From an uncultured Treponema sp. (lineage in GTDB: Bacteria; Spirochaetota; Spirochaetia; Treponematales; Treponemataceae): a stretch of 64,000 nucleotides of DNA. The notes beneath the pieces are model-generated. The model was not told the origin of the DNA and made no database searches. It saw only the letters and a list, made by a program, of their open reading frames with translations. Location of the stretch: the NCBI RefSeq assembly GCF_934725225.1, contig NZ_CAKVAM010000004.1, forward strand, positions 1 to 64,000, given 5' to 3'. The position numbers were made by a program, and so were the translations under genes. This document shows positions 19,137-28,488 of this stretch, piece after piece. Every line of letters begins with the position of its first letter. The first letter of the stretch is position 1.

Positions 19137-19551
19137 CTTTCTTTTCCTCTGAAGCAGCAGGCTCTTTGTTTTCCGCGCTAGCTTTTGGCTCTTCTTTCTG
19201 CTTTTTTCCTTTCTTTTCTTCAGCTTTTTCAGCAGGCTTGTCAGAAACAACAGTTGCAATTGCAGAGCGGTTGAATTCTATTTTTGTATTTTCATCAACT
19301 CTTATTGTAACGACATTTAAATCTTTTTTTACAGAGCTGACAGTTCCGTGGATTCCTCCGATTGTAATTACTTTGTCGCCCTTCTGAAGCGCATCAAGCA
19401 TTTTCTGAAGCTCTTTCTGCTTTTTGTTCTGCGGACGAATCATAAAAAAGTACATGATTCCTATGATGAGAATGAGAGGCAAAAACATTCCAAATCCGCC
19501 GCCCATAGCCGCAGGATCAGCTGCCTGTAACAAAAGTGAATTAAACAACAT
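19129..19551 (-). CDS. yajC: Preprotein translocase subunit YajC
   Basis: A 140-aa single-pass protein. The membrane helix (about residues 20-37) is followed by the YajC hallmark FFMIRPQNKKQKELQKML and the GDKVITIGGIHGTVSSV block. The C-terminal 40 residues are a low-complexity Lys/Glu/Ala tail, longer than in E. coli YajC. It heads the yajC-secD-secF operon. Confidence 0.93.
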   Translation of the reverse strand: MLFNSLLLQAADPAAMGGGFGMFLPLILIIGIMYFFMIRPQNKKQKELQKMLDALQKGDKVITIGGIHGTVSSVKKDLNVVTIRVDENTKIEFNRSAIATVVSDKPAEKAEEKKGKKQKEEPKASAENKEPAASEEKKDE

Positions 19552-19703
19552 ATTAAATTCCTTCCTTCATAATTAATTTAAAATGGTATAGAAGAATAAC
19601 ATTATTCGCATAAATTTACAAGAGAATTATTTAGAGCAATTCATTCACAAGCTCAAAACTTTCTTGCAATAATTCGAAGTGATTTTTTTTCAATGAAAGG
19701 AAA

Positions 19704-21422
19704 TTATCTTCCAAGCAGTTTTTCAAGCTCAGAATTTTTACTTAGGTATAAAGAATTTGACGGATCAAGAGCAACAACTTGCTTTAAATAATACTGCGCG
19801 CGTCTCCAGTCTTTTTTTGCATAGTAAATTTCATAAAGCCTGTAAAGAGAATCCTTGTTGCGCGGGTTTGCAGTCAAACTTGCCCTTAAATCCGCCAAAG
19901 CAGAATCTTCAGTTCCTTGCATCTGGCTGCGCTCAAAATACAAAAAGCTTTTCATTTTTTGGCTGGCGGAAGGCAAAAGGCTTGAAATGAGCTGCATTGC
20001 TGAATTTTTCTGCCCGGAAGCAGAAAGAACTTTTACGTAAGCCATGCACGAATTTTCATCAGCAGGATTTTCCTCATAAGCCTTTAACGCAAGGTTCATC
20101 GCCTCCGTGTTCTTTTTTAATGCAAGGCAAATATCGATGTGCCTGAAAAGCGAAGTTTTTTGCGCTGAAGGAATCTGCATAAGATGTGAACTTAGGGAAT
20201 ACGCCTTTGCATAATCGGATTTTTTTATGTATTCATCCAAAAGAATTTCCATTGCCTGAACATTTTCTGAATCTTTTTCAAGAACTTTTTCAGCAAGCTC
20301 AAGAGCCGTCATTCCATTTACAGAAAGCCCCGCAACAGAAGCAGTTTGTGCGGCAATAAGCAAAGTTTCAGAATCATCAGGATACAAATTAAGAGCAGTT
20401 CCGGCAGTTTCTATAGCGACGGCATTATTCTTGCTCCAGTCGCGCAAAAGCTGTGTGCGCAAAAGATAATATTCCTTGGAAGCGGTGTTTTTCTTTTCAA
20501 CGGCATCAAGCAAGGAAGAAGCCCTGATATAATCCTGTTTTTCCATCAGGATTTTCGCGCGAAGCAAAACATAGCTTGTGTTGTCCGGCTCAAGCAAAAG
20601 AACACGCACAACAAAGCCTTCAGTCTTGTCAAAGTCCCCAAGGTGAAAAGCTGACAAGGCGCAAGTCTTTAAAAGGTCTGTATCCTGCGGAAATCGCGAC
20701 AAAAGCTCTTCTCCAAATGAAAGTGCAAGCTCATAGTTTCCAGTCAAAAAACAAGCCTTTGCCACGGATTCAAGAATTTCTTTTGTTCCACCAGCATATT
20801 TTCCATTGCTAAGCTTAAAATATTCCAAAGCCTTTTCATTTTTATTCTGCTTTAGGCAAAGAGTTCCCATAAGATAATTTGCAAGAACTGAATCAGGACA
20901 AAGCTCAAGAGCAAACTTCAAAGAATTTTCAGACAGCTCATAATAATCTTCAATTGTTCCAGATGAAGTCAAAAGAACCAGCGACGGAAGCATAATGGAA
21001 AGAAAATCAGAGCGGTTCATGCTTAAATCATAAATTCCCTTCTTCGCGCTTTCAACAGCACCAATGTACTGGTTTGTCCTTGCAATAGGCGGAACGCTCC
21101 AAGTTACGGCTTCTGACGGCCATGCAAGCTTCATAATTTCCGCAGAAATATAAAGAATGCTTTTTTCAGCGTCGGAATAGTCATCGGGAGAACTTTTATG
21201 AATTGAAGCGGCAGCCTGCCTTAAGCTCTGCGGAGAACCGATTTCCACAAGGCGCATTGTTTCTTTATCTATGGAAGAAAAAAACGACCTGTCTTTTGAA
21301 GGAGCAACCTGAACCGCAACTGCTGGTAAATTTTCTTCGGATTTCGGCACAGGAGAAGGCGCGCTTGCGCAAGAGAAAATAAATGGCAATGTAGCAAAAA
21401 CAAGATAAAAAGTTCCGCGCAT
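19704..21422 (-). CDS. TPR-repeat lipoprotein
   Basis: From the ATG at 21422 the product is 572 aa and opens with a lipoprotein signal peptide whose lipobox is FIFSC (Cys at about residue 18). The rest is nearly all alpha-helical TPR units, such as ALEYFKLSNGKYAG, ALSFGEELLSRFPQD, DYIRASSLLDAVEKK and DWRRAQYYLKQVVALDPSNSLYLSK. It is probably an envelope scaffold or assembly protein. The open frame extends to an ATG at 21524, overlapping the upstream gene, but the later start gives the clean signal peptide and has GGA just before it. Confidence 0.75.
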   Translation of the reverse strand: MRGTFYLVFATLPFIFSCASAPSPVPKSEENLPAVAVQVAPSKDRSFFSSIDKETMRLVEIGSPQSLRQAAASIHKSSPDDYSDAEKSILYISAEIMKLAWPSEAVTWSVPPIARTNQYIGAVESAKKGIYDLSMNRSDFLSIMLPSLVLLTSSGTIEDYYELSENSLKFALELCPDSVLANYLMGTLCLKQNKNEKALEYFKLSNGKYAGGTKEILESVAKACFLTGNYELALSFGEELLSRFPQDTDLLKTCALSAFHLGDFDKTEGFVVRVLLLEPDNTSYVLLRAKILMEKQDYIRASSLLDAVEKKNTASKEYYLLRTQLLRDWSKNNAVAIETAGTALNLYPDDSETLLIAAQTASVAGLSVNGMTALELAEKVLEKDSENVQAMEILLDEYIKKSDYAKAYSLSSHLMQIPSAQKTSLFRHIDICLALKKNTEAMNLALKAYEENPADENSCMAYVKVLSASGQKNSAMQLISSLLPSASQKMKSFLYFERSQMQGTEDSALADLRASLTANPRNKDSLYRLYEIYYAKKDWRRAQYYLKQVVALDPSNSLYLSKNSELEKLLGR

Positions 21423-21498
21423 TTTCCGTAAAGAAATTCTTTCTGAAATTGTGGCTTCTCTAAAAAATCCAGCCGCAGTTTTCCTTAAAGCAAACTTT

Positions 21499-21945
21499 CT
21501 AAAAGTTGTCATCTGAAGAATCATCCTTCATATACGGAAATTCCTCGCTGTTTATTCTTTGAACTCCATAAACAAGAATAAGAAGAATTCCCAGAACAAA
21601 AAGGACTATTGGCCAGAAAACCGAAATAAATTTTGCAAACGAAATATGGAACACATGAAGCGAAAAAAGCAGGAAAATAATTCCCAGAATAAAAAGCGCG
21701 ACAGACGGAAAAAAAAAAGCCGTCCTGATTTTTTTATAAATGAACAAATCTGAAACAAGAAATGCAAGCCCGGCATTTATTACAATAACCGGCCAAAGTT
21801 CTTTTAAATTCAAATGCAAAAATTCTATGTTCAGCAAGGCAAAAAAAATGCTGTCAAACACAAGCATGAATCCCAATGCAATGTAAAGGCTGCGTTTTCT
21901 TAGTCCTGCAGGAGAAACTTTTTTTGTCCGCTCAAGATTTTCCAT
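21499..21945 (-). CDS. Small polytopic membrane protein, LiaF-N/DUF5668-like
   Basis: From the ATG at 21945 the product is 148 aa. It has four predicted membrane helices after a short basic N-terminus, with the pattern LWPVIVINAGLAFL and FWPIVLFVLGILLILVYG. This resembles the N-terminal transmembrane module of LiaF/DUF5668 proteins. A TTG ten codons upstream (21975) is a possible alternative start. Function unknown. It precedes the TPR lipoprotein gene on the same strand and is divergent from the next operon. Confidence 0.6.
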   Translation of the reverse strand: MENLERTKKVSPAGLRKRSLYIALGFMLVFDSIFFALLNIEFLHLNLKELWPVIVINAGLAFLVSDLFIYKKIRTAFFFPSVALFILGIIFLLFSLHVFHISFAKFISVFWPIVLFVLGILLILVYGVQRINSEEFPYMKDDSSDDNF

Positions 21946-22069
21946 AGTTTCAATAAATAATAAGACAAATTTCAATTCTTGACAACGGCTTTTAAAAACT
22001 TACAGGAACAACTTTGCGCTTCAAACTTTTTAATTGAAAATACTTTCTATAATATGGTAGAATAAAAGA

Positions 22070-23134
22070 ATGATTCGGAAAGTTTTTAGATTTGCGGCGG
22101 CGGCTTTTTTTTCCATAATTATAATATCATGCGCAAAAGACAGAAAAGGCACAATTCTGCCGGAAGCGTTTTCAAAGCAATACAAGAACACACAGAATCT
22201 TTTGATTTCGCTGCTTGAAAAAAAAGAAACAAAGGGCGAAACAAGATACGCGGTTGTAAACAGAATCGCAAACAATATGCTTTCCGTAAAAGATTATCCG
22301 TCGCTTGTGCATTTTCTTACAAACTGGGTTGAACTGCACGAAGACGATTCCTACAACGCATACTGGCTTTTGATGACAGCTTATGCCTATCTTGAAAATG
22401 ACGCTGAACCGATAGCTGAATATTACTTTGAGCGGATTATAAACAACTACAACGACCTTATTGTTCAGGGAAAATCAATTCATTTTATCTGCCTTCAGCA
22501 TTTGATTCAAATCAGTTCAAGTCCGGCAAACAGAATTTCGTATTTCAACCAGCTTATAAGCCGGTTTCCAAACAACGTAAGCACAACGGAACTTTTTTAC
22601 AGGCTCGCCCTTGAATACGAAAAGGAAGGCGAATGGAATCAGGCAATCCGCTCATACACGCAGTTTCTTGACCAAGACGACGCGTCCACACTGCAAATTG
22701 CAGGCTACCCTAACGCATATTTAAATGCAAAGCAGCTCATAGATTTCAGCAACTCAGCAAAAGACTGGACATTTGAAACTCTTGACGCTCTTGTTGCGGC
22801 CGTAAAGTCTGGAATTTCATCATACAATTACAAAGCCTTGGACCGCTACAAATCAAAAGTTAACTTTTTTGCAATGTCCTGGCGACAAGTTGAAACTGAC
22901 GTAAACGCCCAGGAAAGTTTTTCGATGCGCTCGTTTATGCGCGGAAACAGAATCCGTTACAGCGCGGAGCTTGATCCGTCGTCTTCTCCAACCGAAGCAT
23001 ATTTGCGCACAACAGGCTGGAGCAACTACGTGAATGTCTGGTATCTTTATTTTAGAAAAGTGAATTTTCCAGCTGACCCTGAAATCCACGGACGCTGGGA
23101 ATGGGCTGGAATTTACTTTGGTGAAAAATTGTAA
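22070..23134 (+). CDS. Lipoprotein with TPR-like helices
   Basis: The 354-aa product begins MIRKVFRFAAAAFFSIIIISC, a lipoprotein signal (Cys near residue 21). A helical region at about residues 50-240 contains TPR-like units, for example YRLALEYEKEGEWNQAIRSYTQFLDQDD. The C-terminal domain ends WEWAGIYFGEKL and is not recognised. It sits just before, and overlaps by one base (TAATG), a lytic transglycosylase gene, so the two proteins probably serve cell-wall turnover together. Confidence 0.65.
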   Translation: MIRKVFRFAAAAFFSIIIISCAKDRKGTILPEAFSKQYKNTQNLLISLLEKKETKGETRYAVVNRIANNMLSVKDYPSLVHFLTNWVELHEDDSYNAYWLLMTAYAYLENDAEPIAEYYFERIINNYNDLIVQGKSIHFICLQHLIQISSSPANRISYFNQLISRFPNNVSTTELFYRLALEYEKEGEWNQAIRSYTQFLDQDDASTLQIAGYPNAYLNAKQLIDFSNSAKDWTFETLDALVAAVKSGISSYNYKALDRYKSKVNFFAMSWRQVETDVNAQESFSMRSFMRGNRIRYSAELDPSSSPTEAYLRTTGWSNYVNVWYLYFRKVNFPADPEIHGRWEWAGIYFGEKL

Positions 23135-24123
23135 TGAAGAAAAAATTTGCAGTTTCGATAGTTTCAGTATTGCTAGCCTCGTTTATTTTTGCGGAAGAGC
23201 CTGTCGCTGACTTTGAAATCGACTTTTCAGCCTTTAAAAATGAAAGCCCTGCAAAGACAAAAAGCATTTCTTCAGAAAAAGAAAAGAAAAATTCTGCGCA
23301 AAAAAACTATATAATTCCAGAGCCAAAACGCAAGGACATTGGCATTTCAGGTGTTTTCAAAGAGCCGACTTTAAAATACCGGGAACGCTACCTTACGGCT
23401 TCAAACAGGCAATGGCTCGCGGATATTCTTTACGATTCAATTCCGTACAGACCATACATAAGAGCGAAACTCAAAGAAAAAAAAATGCCGCCTTATCTGC
23501 AATATCTTCCGATTGTCGAGTCAAACTACAAGCCAACAGCGGTGTCTGGCTCAGGCGCAACCGGGCTTTGGCAGTTCATGGCAAACAGCATGCATCCTTA
23601 TTTAAAAAAGAACGAATACTTTGATGAGCGTCGCGATCCTTGGAAAGAAACAGATGCCGCGCTTTCAAAGCTAGCGGAAAATTTCAAAATGTTTAACGAC
23701 TGGCATTTGGCGATTGCCGCGTACAATATGGGTGCAGGAGCAGTAGGACGGATTGTAAAGGCGAATCCCGGAAAAGATTACTGGGCTTTGGCAGAAAAAG
23801 GGCTTTTGAGCAAGCAGGCTTCTGAATATATTCCAAAGCTTATAGCAATTGCAGATATTGTTGAAAATGCGGATTTTTATGGAGCTATTGAAATTGGAGT
23901 CGCAGACAAGAGAATTGAAGATGCCGCGCCACAAAAATTCAGCTATCTTACAATAAAAGGCAGCATAAAACTTTCAACTGTAGCAAAGGCAGCAGGACTT
24001 CCACTAGAAACTGTAAAAATGCTTAACATCGAGCTTCTAAAGGAAATCACACCGCCCGGAACAACTTACAGATTAAGGCTTCCGGCTGGCAAAGCAAAAG
24101 TCGCCGCGGAAAACCTTCGGTAA
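23134..24123 (+). CDS. Lytic transglycosylase, SLT family
   Basis: The 329-aa product has a signal peptide ending near FIFA. After a low-complexity Ser/Lys linker comes a soluble lytic transglycosylase domain (about residues 90-240). Visible motifs are YLPIVESNYKP with the catalytic Glu, SGSGATGLWQFM, DPWKETDAALSKLAENF and AIAAYNMGAGAVGRI, as in MltD-type enzymes. The C-terminal 60 residues are LysM-like (LSTVAKAAGLPLETVKMLN). It cleaves peptidoglycan glycan strands in the periplasm. It is translationally coupled to the preceding lipoprotein gene. Confidence 0.88.
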   Translation: MKKKFAVSIVSVLLASFIFAEEPVADFEIDFSAFKNESPAKTKSISSEKEKKNSAQKNYIIPEPKRKDIGISGVFKEPTLKYRERYLTASNRQWLADILYDSIPYRPYIRAKLKEKKMPPYLQYLPIVESNYKPTAVSGSGATGLWQFMANSMHPYLKKNEYFDERRDPWKETDAALSKLAENFKMFNDWHLAIAAYNMGAGAVGRIVKANPGKDYWALAEKGLLSKQASEYIPKLIAIADIVENADFYGAIEIGVADKRIEDAAPQKFSYLTIKGSIKLSTVAKAAGLPLETVKMLNIELLKEITPPGTTYRLRLPAGKAKVAAENLR

Positions 24124-24127
24124 ATTT

Positions 24128-24475
24128 TTACATTATCTTTTTGCCCGCGTGCCAAAGTTTTTCAAGCTCATAAAAGTCTCTTGCTTCCTGGCTCATAAGA
24201 TGCACAACAACCGGACCCAAGTCAATCAGATTCCAGTCGTTTCCCTGGGAAGACTTGTTATGAATTTTATGGATTTCAAGATCTGTGTCTTTTATGTAGT
24301 CTTTTATTTCCTTGTAAAGACCTTGCCAATGCGGACCGCTTGAAACTGTTGCAATTACAAAATAATCAGTCCAGCTGTTAAGCTCCGAAACATCGATAAC
24401 ACAAACATCCGCGCCTTTTCCATCTTCAATAAGCTTGGCAATTTCCAGCGCCATTTCTTTTACAGTTTTTTCCAT
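24128..24475 (-). CDS. rsfS: Ribosome silencing factor RsfS
   Basis: A 115-aa RsfS/Iojap protein. It binds ribosomal protein uL14 and blocks subunit joining under poor nutrition. Family marks are DVSELNSWTDYFVIATVSSG, NDWNLIDLGPVVVHLM and FYELEKLW. AGGA lies just before the ATG, and the upstream LCP gene ends only 6 bp earlier. It is the last gene of the long rplU-to-rsfS group. Confidence 0.95.
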   Translation of the reverse strand: MEKTVKEMALEIAKLIEDGKGADVCVIDVSELNSWTDYFVIATVSSGPHWQGLYKEIKDYIKDTDLEIHKIHNKSSQGNDWNLIDLGPVVVHLMSQEARDFYELEKLWHAGKKIM

Positions 24476-24481
24476 TTTTCC

Positions 24482-25705
24482 TCACTCGGACGATTTGGCA
24501 GAAGAGCTTCCTTTTACAAAACGTCCATTGAAATCTTTGCCCAAAATAATTGTAAAGTCAGCCTGAGCCGCGCTTGTGGAATCAGCATTTTCCGGCATAA
24601 CTTCCTCATCAATTATATTTGCGCAATGAATAAAATTTCCTAAAGTTTTTGCAGCTTCAGAGTTTCCAATATGATTTATAATTTCAGTTTTTTCATAGTC
24701 GTTGCGGTCGGCGTTTTTTGTTTCAAGAACTTCATAACCCGCGCTCTGCAAAAGGAAAGAAGTGTTGCGCGCAAGTCCCTGCTCCGTTGTTCCGTTTTGA
24801 ATTACAAGAACATAAATTCGGTTTTGATTTCCAGAATCTCCAGAAACAAGAGAACTTATAGCCTGATTTATAACATCCTTTATGAGCTGGCCGTCATAAT
24901 ACGGAAACAAAAGAGTCTTGCCGTCAACAGTTCTTAAACTTCCAGTTATAGTCTGAATCGAAAATCGCTCAGTGTCAATCGAAGAAACTTTTTTCATCAA
25001 GTTATAGAAATTTTTCTTGTCTATATTTGTTTTGATTTTTTCCTCATAAACTGAAAAATTATTCTTTGCAAAAATAACATTGCGGTTTTCCTTTAAAGCG
25101 TAAATCAGGGAAACAAAAACAGCCTGCCGCCTGTCCTCAACATCGCTTGCATTTTCAGACGGACTTTTGTACATAACATAGTCATGGATTTTATCTCCGT
25201 CCAGAACAACTGCGCCGCTCGGAAAAAGACAGCGCATTCCGTTTTCATCAGTTTCATCAACAGGAAATGAAATAAAAACATTCAGCCCGCCAAGATAATC
25301 CGTAAGCAGCTCCAAGTCTGAAAGCTTTATTTCAATTGTAAAAGGAATTTGCTTTCCGATAAGTTTTTCAATTTCTTCTTTATAAGAAGCAAGACCTTTT
25401 TCCTTGTAAACTGAATCAATTCTGTCTACACGTCCAAGGCTTTTATAAATCGCGCCAGTATTTCCCAAAATATCAAAAGCGGCGGCTTGCCCTGTCTTCG
25501 GATAAAAAACAAGAACATCAGTTGAAAGCGCGTTTCCTTCGTCATCCTTTAAAATCCAAAGGCTGTTTATAACAGGATTCAGCTTAAGATTTTCTTCAAT
25601 AGGATCTACACGAAGCGACAATGCCACAAAGCCAACAACGCCAATAATAATCACAAGAATAGCAAGAAGAAAAATTCCATTTCTTTGTTCTTTTGAAATA
25701 TTCAT
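24482..25705 (-). CDS. LytR-CpsA-Psr (LCP) family protein with LytR C-terminal domain
   Basis: The 407-aa product has one N-terminal membrane anchor (about residues 10-33). An LCP-like domain follows (LSTDVLVFYPKTGQAAAFDIL, RVDRIDSVYKEKG, DYLGGLNVFISFP, SASDVEDRRQ-like block). Residues from about 300 match the LytR C-terminal domain (VLVIQNGTTEQGLARNTSFLLQSAGYEVLETKNADRN cannot be quoted further). LCP proteins transfer glycopolymers to the cell envelope; its acceptor in a spirochaete is unknown. AAGGA lies upstream. It sits between yqeK and rsfS, a common bacterial gene order. Confidence 0.8.
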   Translation of the reverse strand: MNISKEQRNGIFLLAILVIIIGVVGFVALSLRVDPIEENLKLNPVINSLWILKDDEGNALSTDVLVFYPKTGQAAAFDILGNTGAIYKSLGRVDRIDSVYKEKGLASYKEEIEKLIGKQIPFTIEIKLSDLELLTDYLGGLNVFISFPVDETDENGMRCLFPSGAVVLDGDKIHDYVMYKSPSENASDVEDRRQAVFVSLIYALKENRNVIFAKNNFSVYEEKIKTNIDKKNFYNLMKKVSSIDTERFSIQTITGSLRTVDGKTLLFPYYDGQLIKDVINQAISSLVSGDSGNQNRIYVLVIQNGTTEQGLARNTSFLLQSAGYEVLETKNADRNDYEKTEIINHIGNSEAAKTLGNFIHCANIIDEEVMPENADSTSAAQADFTIILGKDFNGRFVKGSSSAKSSE

Positions 25706-25723
25706 TTTTACCATCCTTAAAGT

Positions 25724-26332
25724 TTAACTGGCACGCAGAGAATTTTCCGCGGAAATCTGCTTTTTCAAATCTGCTTCAAATTCATAGCTTGAATCCGCAA
25801 TTTTTTTCTGCCTGTTTTTTAAATATTCCATGTTTTCCTGAACAACAAAAAGCGTCATTTCATTCAGCGTCATAGAAAAAAGTTTTTTTCTATATTCTTC
25901 CGTTGACTGCGGACGTCCTGGCTCAACTTTGTCAGCAACATAAATAATTTTTGCAAGCGGACACAAACCTGCGCCGCCAAGAGTATGGTTTGCAACTGCC
26001 TGAATAACATCAGGATTTTTCACAGAAAATTTCTTCTGAAGCAAAACCGCGGCAGCTCTTCCATGCAAAAGCGAAGGCTTGTTTTTTTCAATTTCAGAAA
26101 TAGAATTTCCGTCTTCGGACGCAAGAGAAAGAATTTCAGAATCTTCCATATTCTTGCAAATATCATGGGAAAGTCCAGCAAGATAACCAATGTCTTTGTC
26201 GTAGCCGAACAAGCCGCACATAAAAGCCGCCGTTTCCGCAACACGCACAGAATGCTCAAAGCGTTTTTCTTTCAATGCCGACTTTGCATATTTTCTGATT
26301 TTTTCTATAAGCTGTTCAGTTTTTGCTTCCAT
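25724..26332 (-). CDS. yqeK: HD-domain Ap4A hydrolase-like protein YqeK
   Basis: From the ATG at 26332 the product is 202 aa. HD-domain metal ligands are visible: RFEHSVRVAE (His), GLSHDICK (His-Asp) and LLHGRAAA, then AVANHTLGG. YqeK enzymes hydrolyse diadenosine tetraphosphate symmetrically. The reading upstream to 26377 overlaps nadD and is not family sequence. The start overlaps the nadD 3' end by 17 bp, so translation is coupled, matching the usual nadD-yqeK pairing. Confidence 0.88.
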   Translation of the reverse strand: MEAKTEQLIEKIRKYAKSALKEKRFEHSVRVAETAAFMCGLFGYDKDIGYLAGLSHDICKNMEDSEILSLASEDGNSISEIEKNKPSLLHGRAAAVLLQKKFSVKNPDVIQAVANHTLGGAGLCPLAKIIYVADKVEPGRPQSTEEYRKKLFSMTLNEMTLFVVQENMEYLKNRQKKIADSSYEFEADLKKQISAENSLRAS

Positions 26333-26972
26333 ACAAATTACCGTCAATAATATACTTGAAAACTTTTGAAGGCACAAGATATTGAAAAGCCATTTTATTT
26401 GCCGCCCTAAACCTTATGCTAGTTGAACTTACAGCGAGCGGCTCATTTTTCAGAAAAACTGCATTTTTAAAAAGCGGCTCATCTTCTATCCGGAATTTTT
26501 TTTCTGCGGAATCATCTGCTTCTGAATATTTTCCAGTCGCTTTGTTTTTAAAATTTTTATCTTCAGCCTGAAAAGGACGCTCCGCTAAAATCAGTTCGCA
26601 TTTTTTTACAAGCAAAGGCGCATTTTTCCAAAGATGAAAAGTTGAAAACAAATCCCTTCCGATTACAAGCCCGATTTTTTCAGGCTTGTATTTTTCTTCA
26701 ATGAAGCAGATTGTGTCATAAGTGTACGAAATTCCGCCACGCTGAATTTCACAAGGCTCCATTTCAAACCGCGGATCATCTTGGCAGGCAAACTCAACCA
26801 TTTTTGCACGTTTTTCAGGCGGCAAAGCTCCGTTCATGTTTTTATGCGGCGGAGAAAAAACCGGCACAAAAAGAACTTTGTCATAGCCAAGCGAAACGCA
26901 AATTTCGTCCGCCAAAGCAAGATGCCCAATATGAATCGGATTGAAACTTCCGCCCAAAACTGCGATTTTCAT
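26316..26972 (-). CDS. nadD: Nicotinate-nucleotide adenylyltransferase
   Basis: NadD of 218 aa; it adenylates nicotinate mononucleotide in NAD synthesis. The nucleotidyltransferase motif GGSFNPIHIGHL is at residues 7-18, and the late SSTSIRFR block is the ISSTxIR signature. A middle insert rich in Lys and Asp (about residues 140-165) is somewhat longer than usual. It begins 3 bp after the obg stop. Confidence 0.93.
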   Translation of the reverse strand: MKIAVLGGSFNPIHIGHLALADEICVSLGYDKVLFVPVFSPPHKNMNGALPPEKRAKMVEFACQDDPRFEMEPCEIQRGGISYTYDTICFIEEKYKPEKIGLVIGRDLFSTFHLWKNAPLLVKKCELILAERPFQAEDKNFKNKATGKYSEADDSAEKKFRIEDEPLFKNAVFLKNEPLAVSSTSIRFRAANKMAFQYLVPSKVFKYIIDGNLYGSKN

Positions 26973-26974
26973 TT

Positions 26975-28096
26975 TCAGTTTTCACTTCCCGGAAACTGAA
27001 CTTCCATTGAATCATCCACGGAACGGCTGGACAAAAATGAACTTTTTTCAGGCACGGAATTTTCTTCGGCAGCAGGCTTGTTAAGCGATTCCATTTTTTC
27101 AATAAGCGAAATTATTTCAATTCTTGCTTCGTTCATGTTTGTTCTTGCCGCAACAGAAACCGCAAGCACTTTTACGTCAGGTTCTTTGCTCTGAATTTTT
27201 TCCTTTACTTTCATTGCATTTTCGAGCGCGCCTTCAATGTCAATTTTATTGCAAAGTACAATTCTTGGTTTCTTTGTAAGTTCCCTGCCAAATCTGTCAA
27301 GTTCCTTTAAAAGCAAGTCATAGGCTTCAAGGAAATTTTCATCGCTGCAGTCAATCATAAACAAAAGCCCGGCAGTTCTTGAAATGTGCTTTAAAAATCT
27401 TATGCCAAGACCAGCGCCTTCAGACGCGCCTTCTATTATTCCGGGAATATCCGCAATAATAAAATCTTTGTCATCGCCAGCATGAAGCACGCCAAGATTC
27501 GGGATTTTTGTCGTAAAAGGATACGGAGCGATTTTCGGACGCGCATTCGTAAAAAGATCCAGCAAGCTTGATTTTCCCGCATTCGGAAAACCAACAAGGC
27601 CAATGTCCGCCATAACAGAAAGCTCAACACGCAGAACTCTTTCCTGACCCGGCACACCTTTGTTTGCAATGCGCGGAGCTTGGTTTGTGCTTGACTTGAA
27701 ATGAACATTTCCCCAGCCGCCGTTTCCGCCTTTTAAGAAAACAAACTGGTCTTCTTCACTTTCAACAGTAAAGTCATGGATAAGCTCGCCAGTTTCATTG
27801 TCGCGGATTGTAGTTCCCGGCGGAACAGGAATCACAACATCCTCACCGTCTTTTCCATAGCGGTTCCAGCCCTGACCATCACCGCCATTTTTCGCCTTTA
27901 AAATCGGGTGATACCTTAAATGCGCAAGAGTTCTAAGATTCCGCTTTAAACAAAAAATCACATCTCCGCCGCGTCCGCCATCACCGCCATTCGGTCCACC
28001 GTTTGGAATATATTTTTCACGCCTAAATGAAACACAGCCGTTTCCGCCTTTTCCAGAACGGACAGTAATAACGGCCTCATCAGCAAATTGAATCAT
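26975..28096 (-). CDS. obg: GTPase Obg
   Basis: Obg of 373 aa from the ATG at 28096, which follows a GGGAG ribosome-binding site. The glycine-rich Obg fold opens the protein (GGNGCVSFRREKYIPNGGPN). The G domain has G1 GFPNAGKSSL, G3 DIPGIIEGASEG, and NKID as G4. The C-terminal part after about residue 345 is short and acidic, without a clear OCT domain. Obg supports large-subunit assembly. Family gene order rpmA-obg-nadD is kept. Confidence 0.95.
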   Translation of the reverse strand: MIQFADEAVITVRSGKGGNGCVSFRREKYIPNGGPNGGDGGRGGDVIFCLKRNLRTLAHLRYHPILKAKNGGDGQGWNRYGKDGEDVVIPVPPGTTIRDNETGELIHDFTVESEEDQFVFLKGGNGGWGNVHFKSSTNQAPRIANKGVPGQERVLRVELSVMADIGLVGFPNAGKSSLLDLFTNARPKIAPYPFTTKIPNLGVLHAGDDKDFIIADIPGIIEGASEGAGLGIRFLKHISRTAGLLFMIDCSDENFLEAYDLLLKELDRFGRELTKKPRIVLCNKIDIEGALENAMKVKEKIQSKEPDVKVLAVSVAARTNMNEARIEIISLIEKMESLNKPAAEENSVPEKSSFLSSRSVDDSMEVQFPGSEN

Positions 28097-28109
28097 CGTT
28101 GCTCCCATA

Positions 28110-28146
28110 AAAAAAGCCCAGCAAGGATAATTATTCCAAGCCGGGC
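28110..28146 (-). terminator. Terminator between rpmA and obg
   Basis: On the minus strand an imperfect GC-rich hairpin (GCCCGGC...GCTGGGC) is followed by seven T. It lies after rpmA and overlaps the obg leader, so it may attenuate read-through into obg. Confidence 0.7.
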
Positions 28147-28197
28147 ATTTTAATTATTTTAGAAAATTTCAAATCCTAAAGATAAAAACTTTCTTTA

Positions 28198-28458
28198 TTA
28201 GTTGGCAGAAACAGGTTCAACTGAAACAAGTTTGCGATTCATGCGCTCTGTGTATTTTACTACACCGTCAACAACAGAATACAAAGTGTCGTCTGTTCCA
28301 CGCTTTACATTGTTGCCAGGATGGATACGAGTTCCACGCTGTCTTACAAGAATAGAACCGGCAGTAACTTTTTCTCCACCAAATCTTTTAACGCCCAAAT
28401 GTTTAGGGTTTGAATCGCGGCCATTTTTAGCACCGCTACCGCCTTTAGTACGTCCCAT
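28198..28458 (-). CDS. rpmA: 50S ribosomal protein L27
   Basis: bL27 of 86 aa. Conserved blocks NGRDSNPKHLGVKRFGG, ILVRQRGTRIHPG and VKYTERMNRK are all visible. The N-terminus is MGRTKGGSGAKNGRDS, so the lysine-rich tail starts straight after Met; no cleavable extension of the Firmicutes type is present even though a Prp protease gene lies next door. Confidence 0.97.
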   Translation of the reverse strand: MGRTKGGSGAKNGRDSNPKHLGVKRFGGEKVTAGSILVRQRGTRIHPGNNVKRGTDDTLYSVVDGVVKYTERMNRKLVSVEPVSAN

Positions 28459-28488
28459 TTTAATCCTCCGCCGGCATAAACCGGACTA

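Noticed and set aside
19136..19259. Upstream extension of SecD
   Set aside because: The extra 41 residues are a lysine-rich frame shadow of the yajC 3' end; the ATG at 19136 has its own ribosome-binding site.
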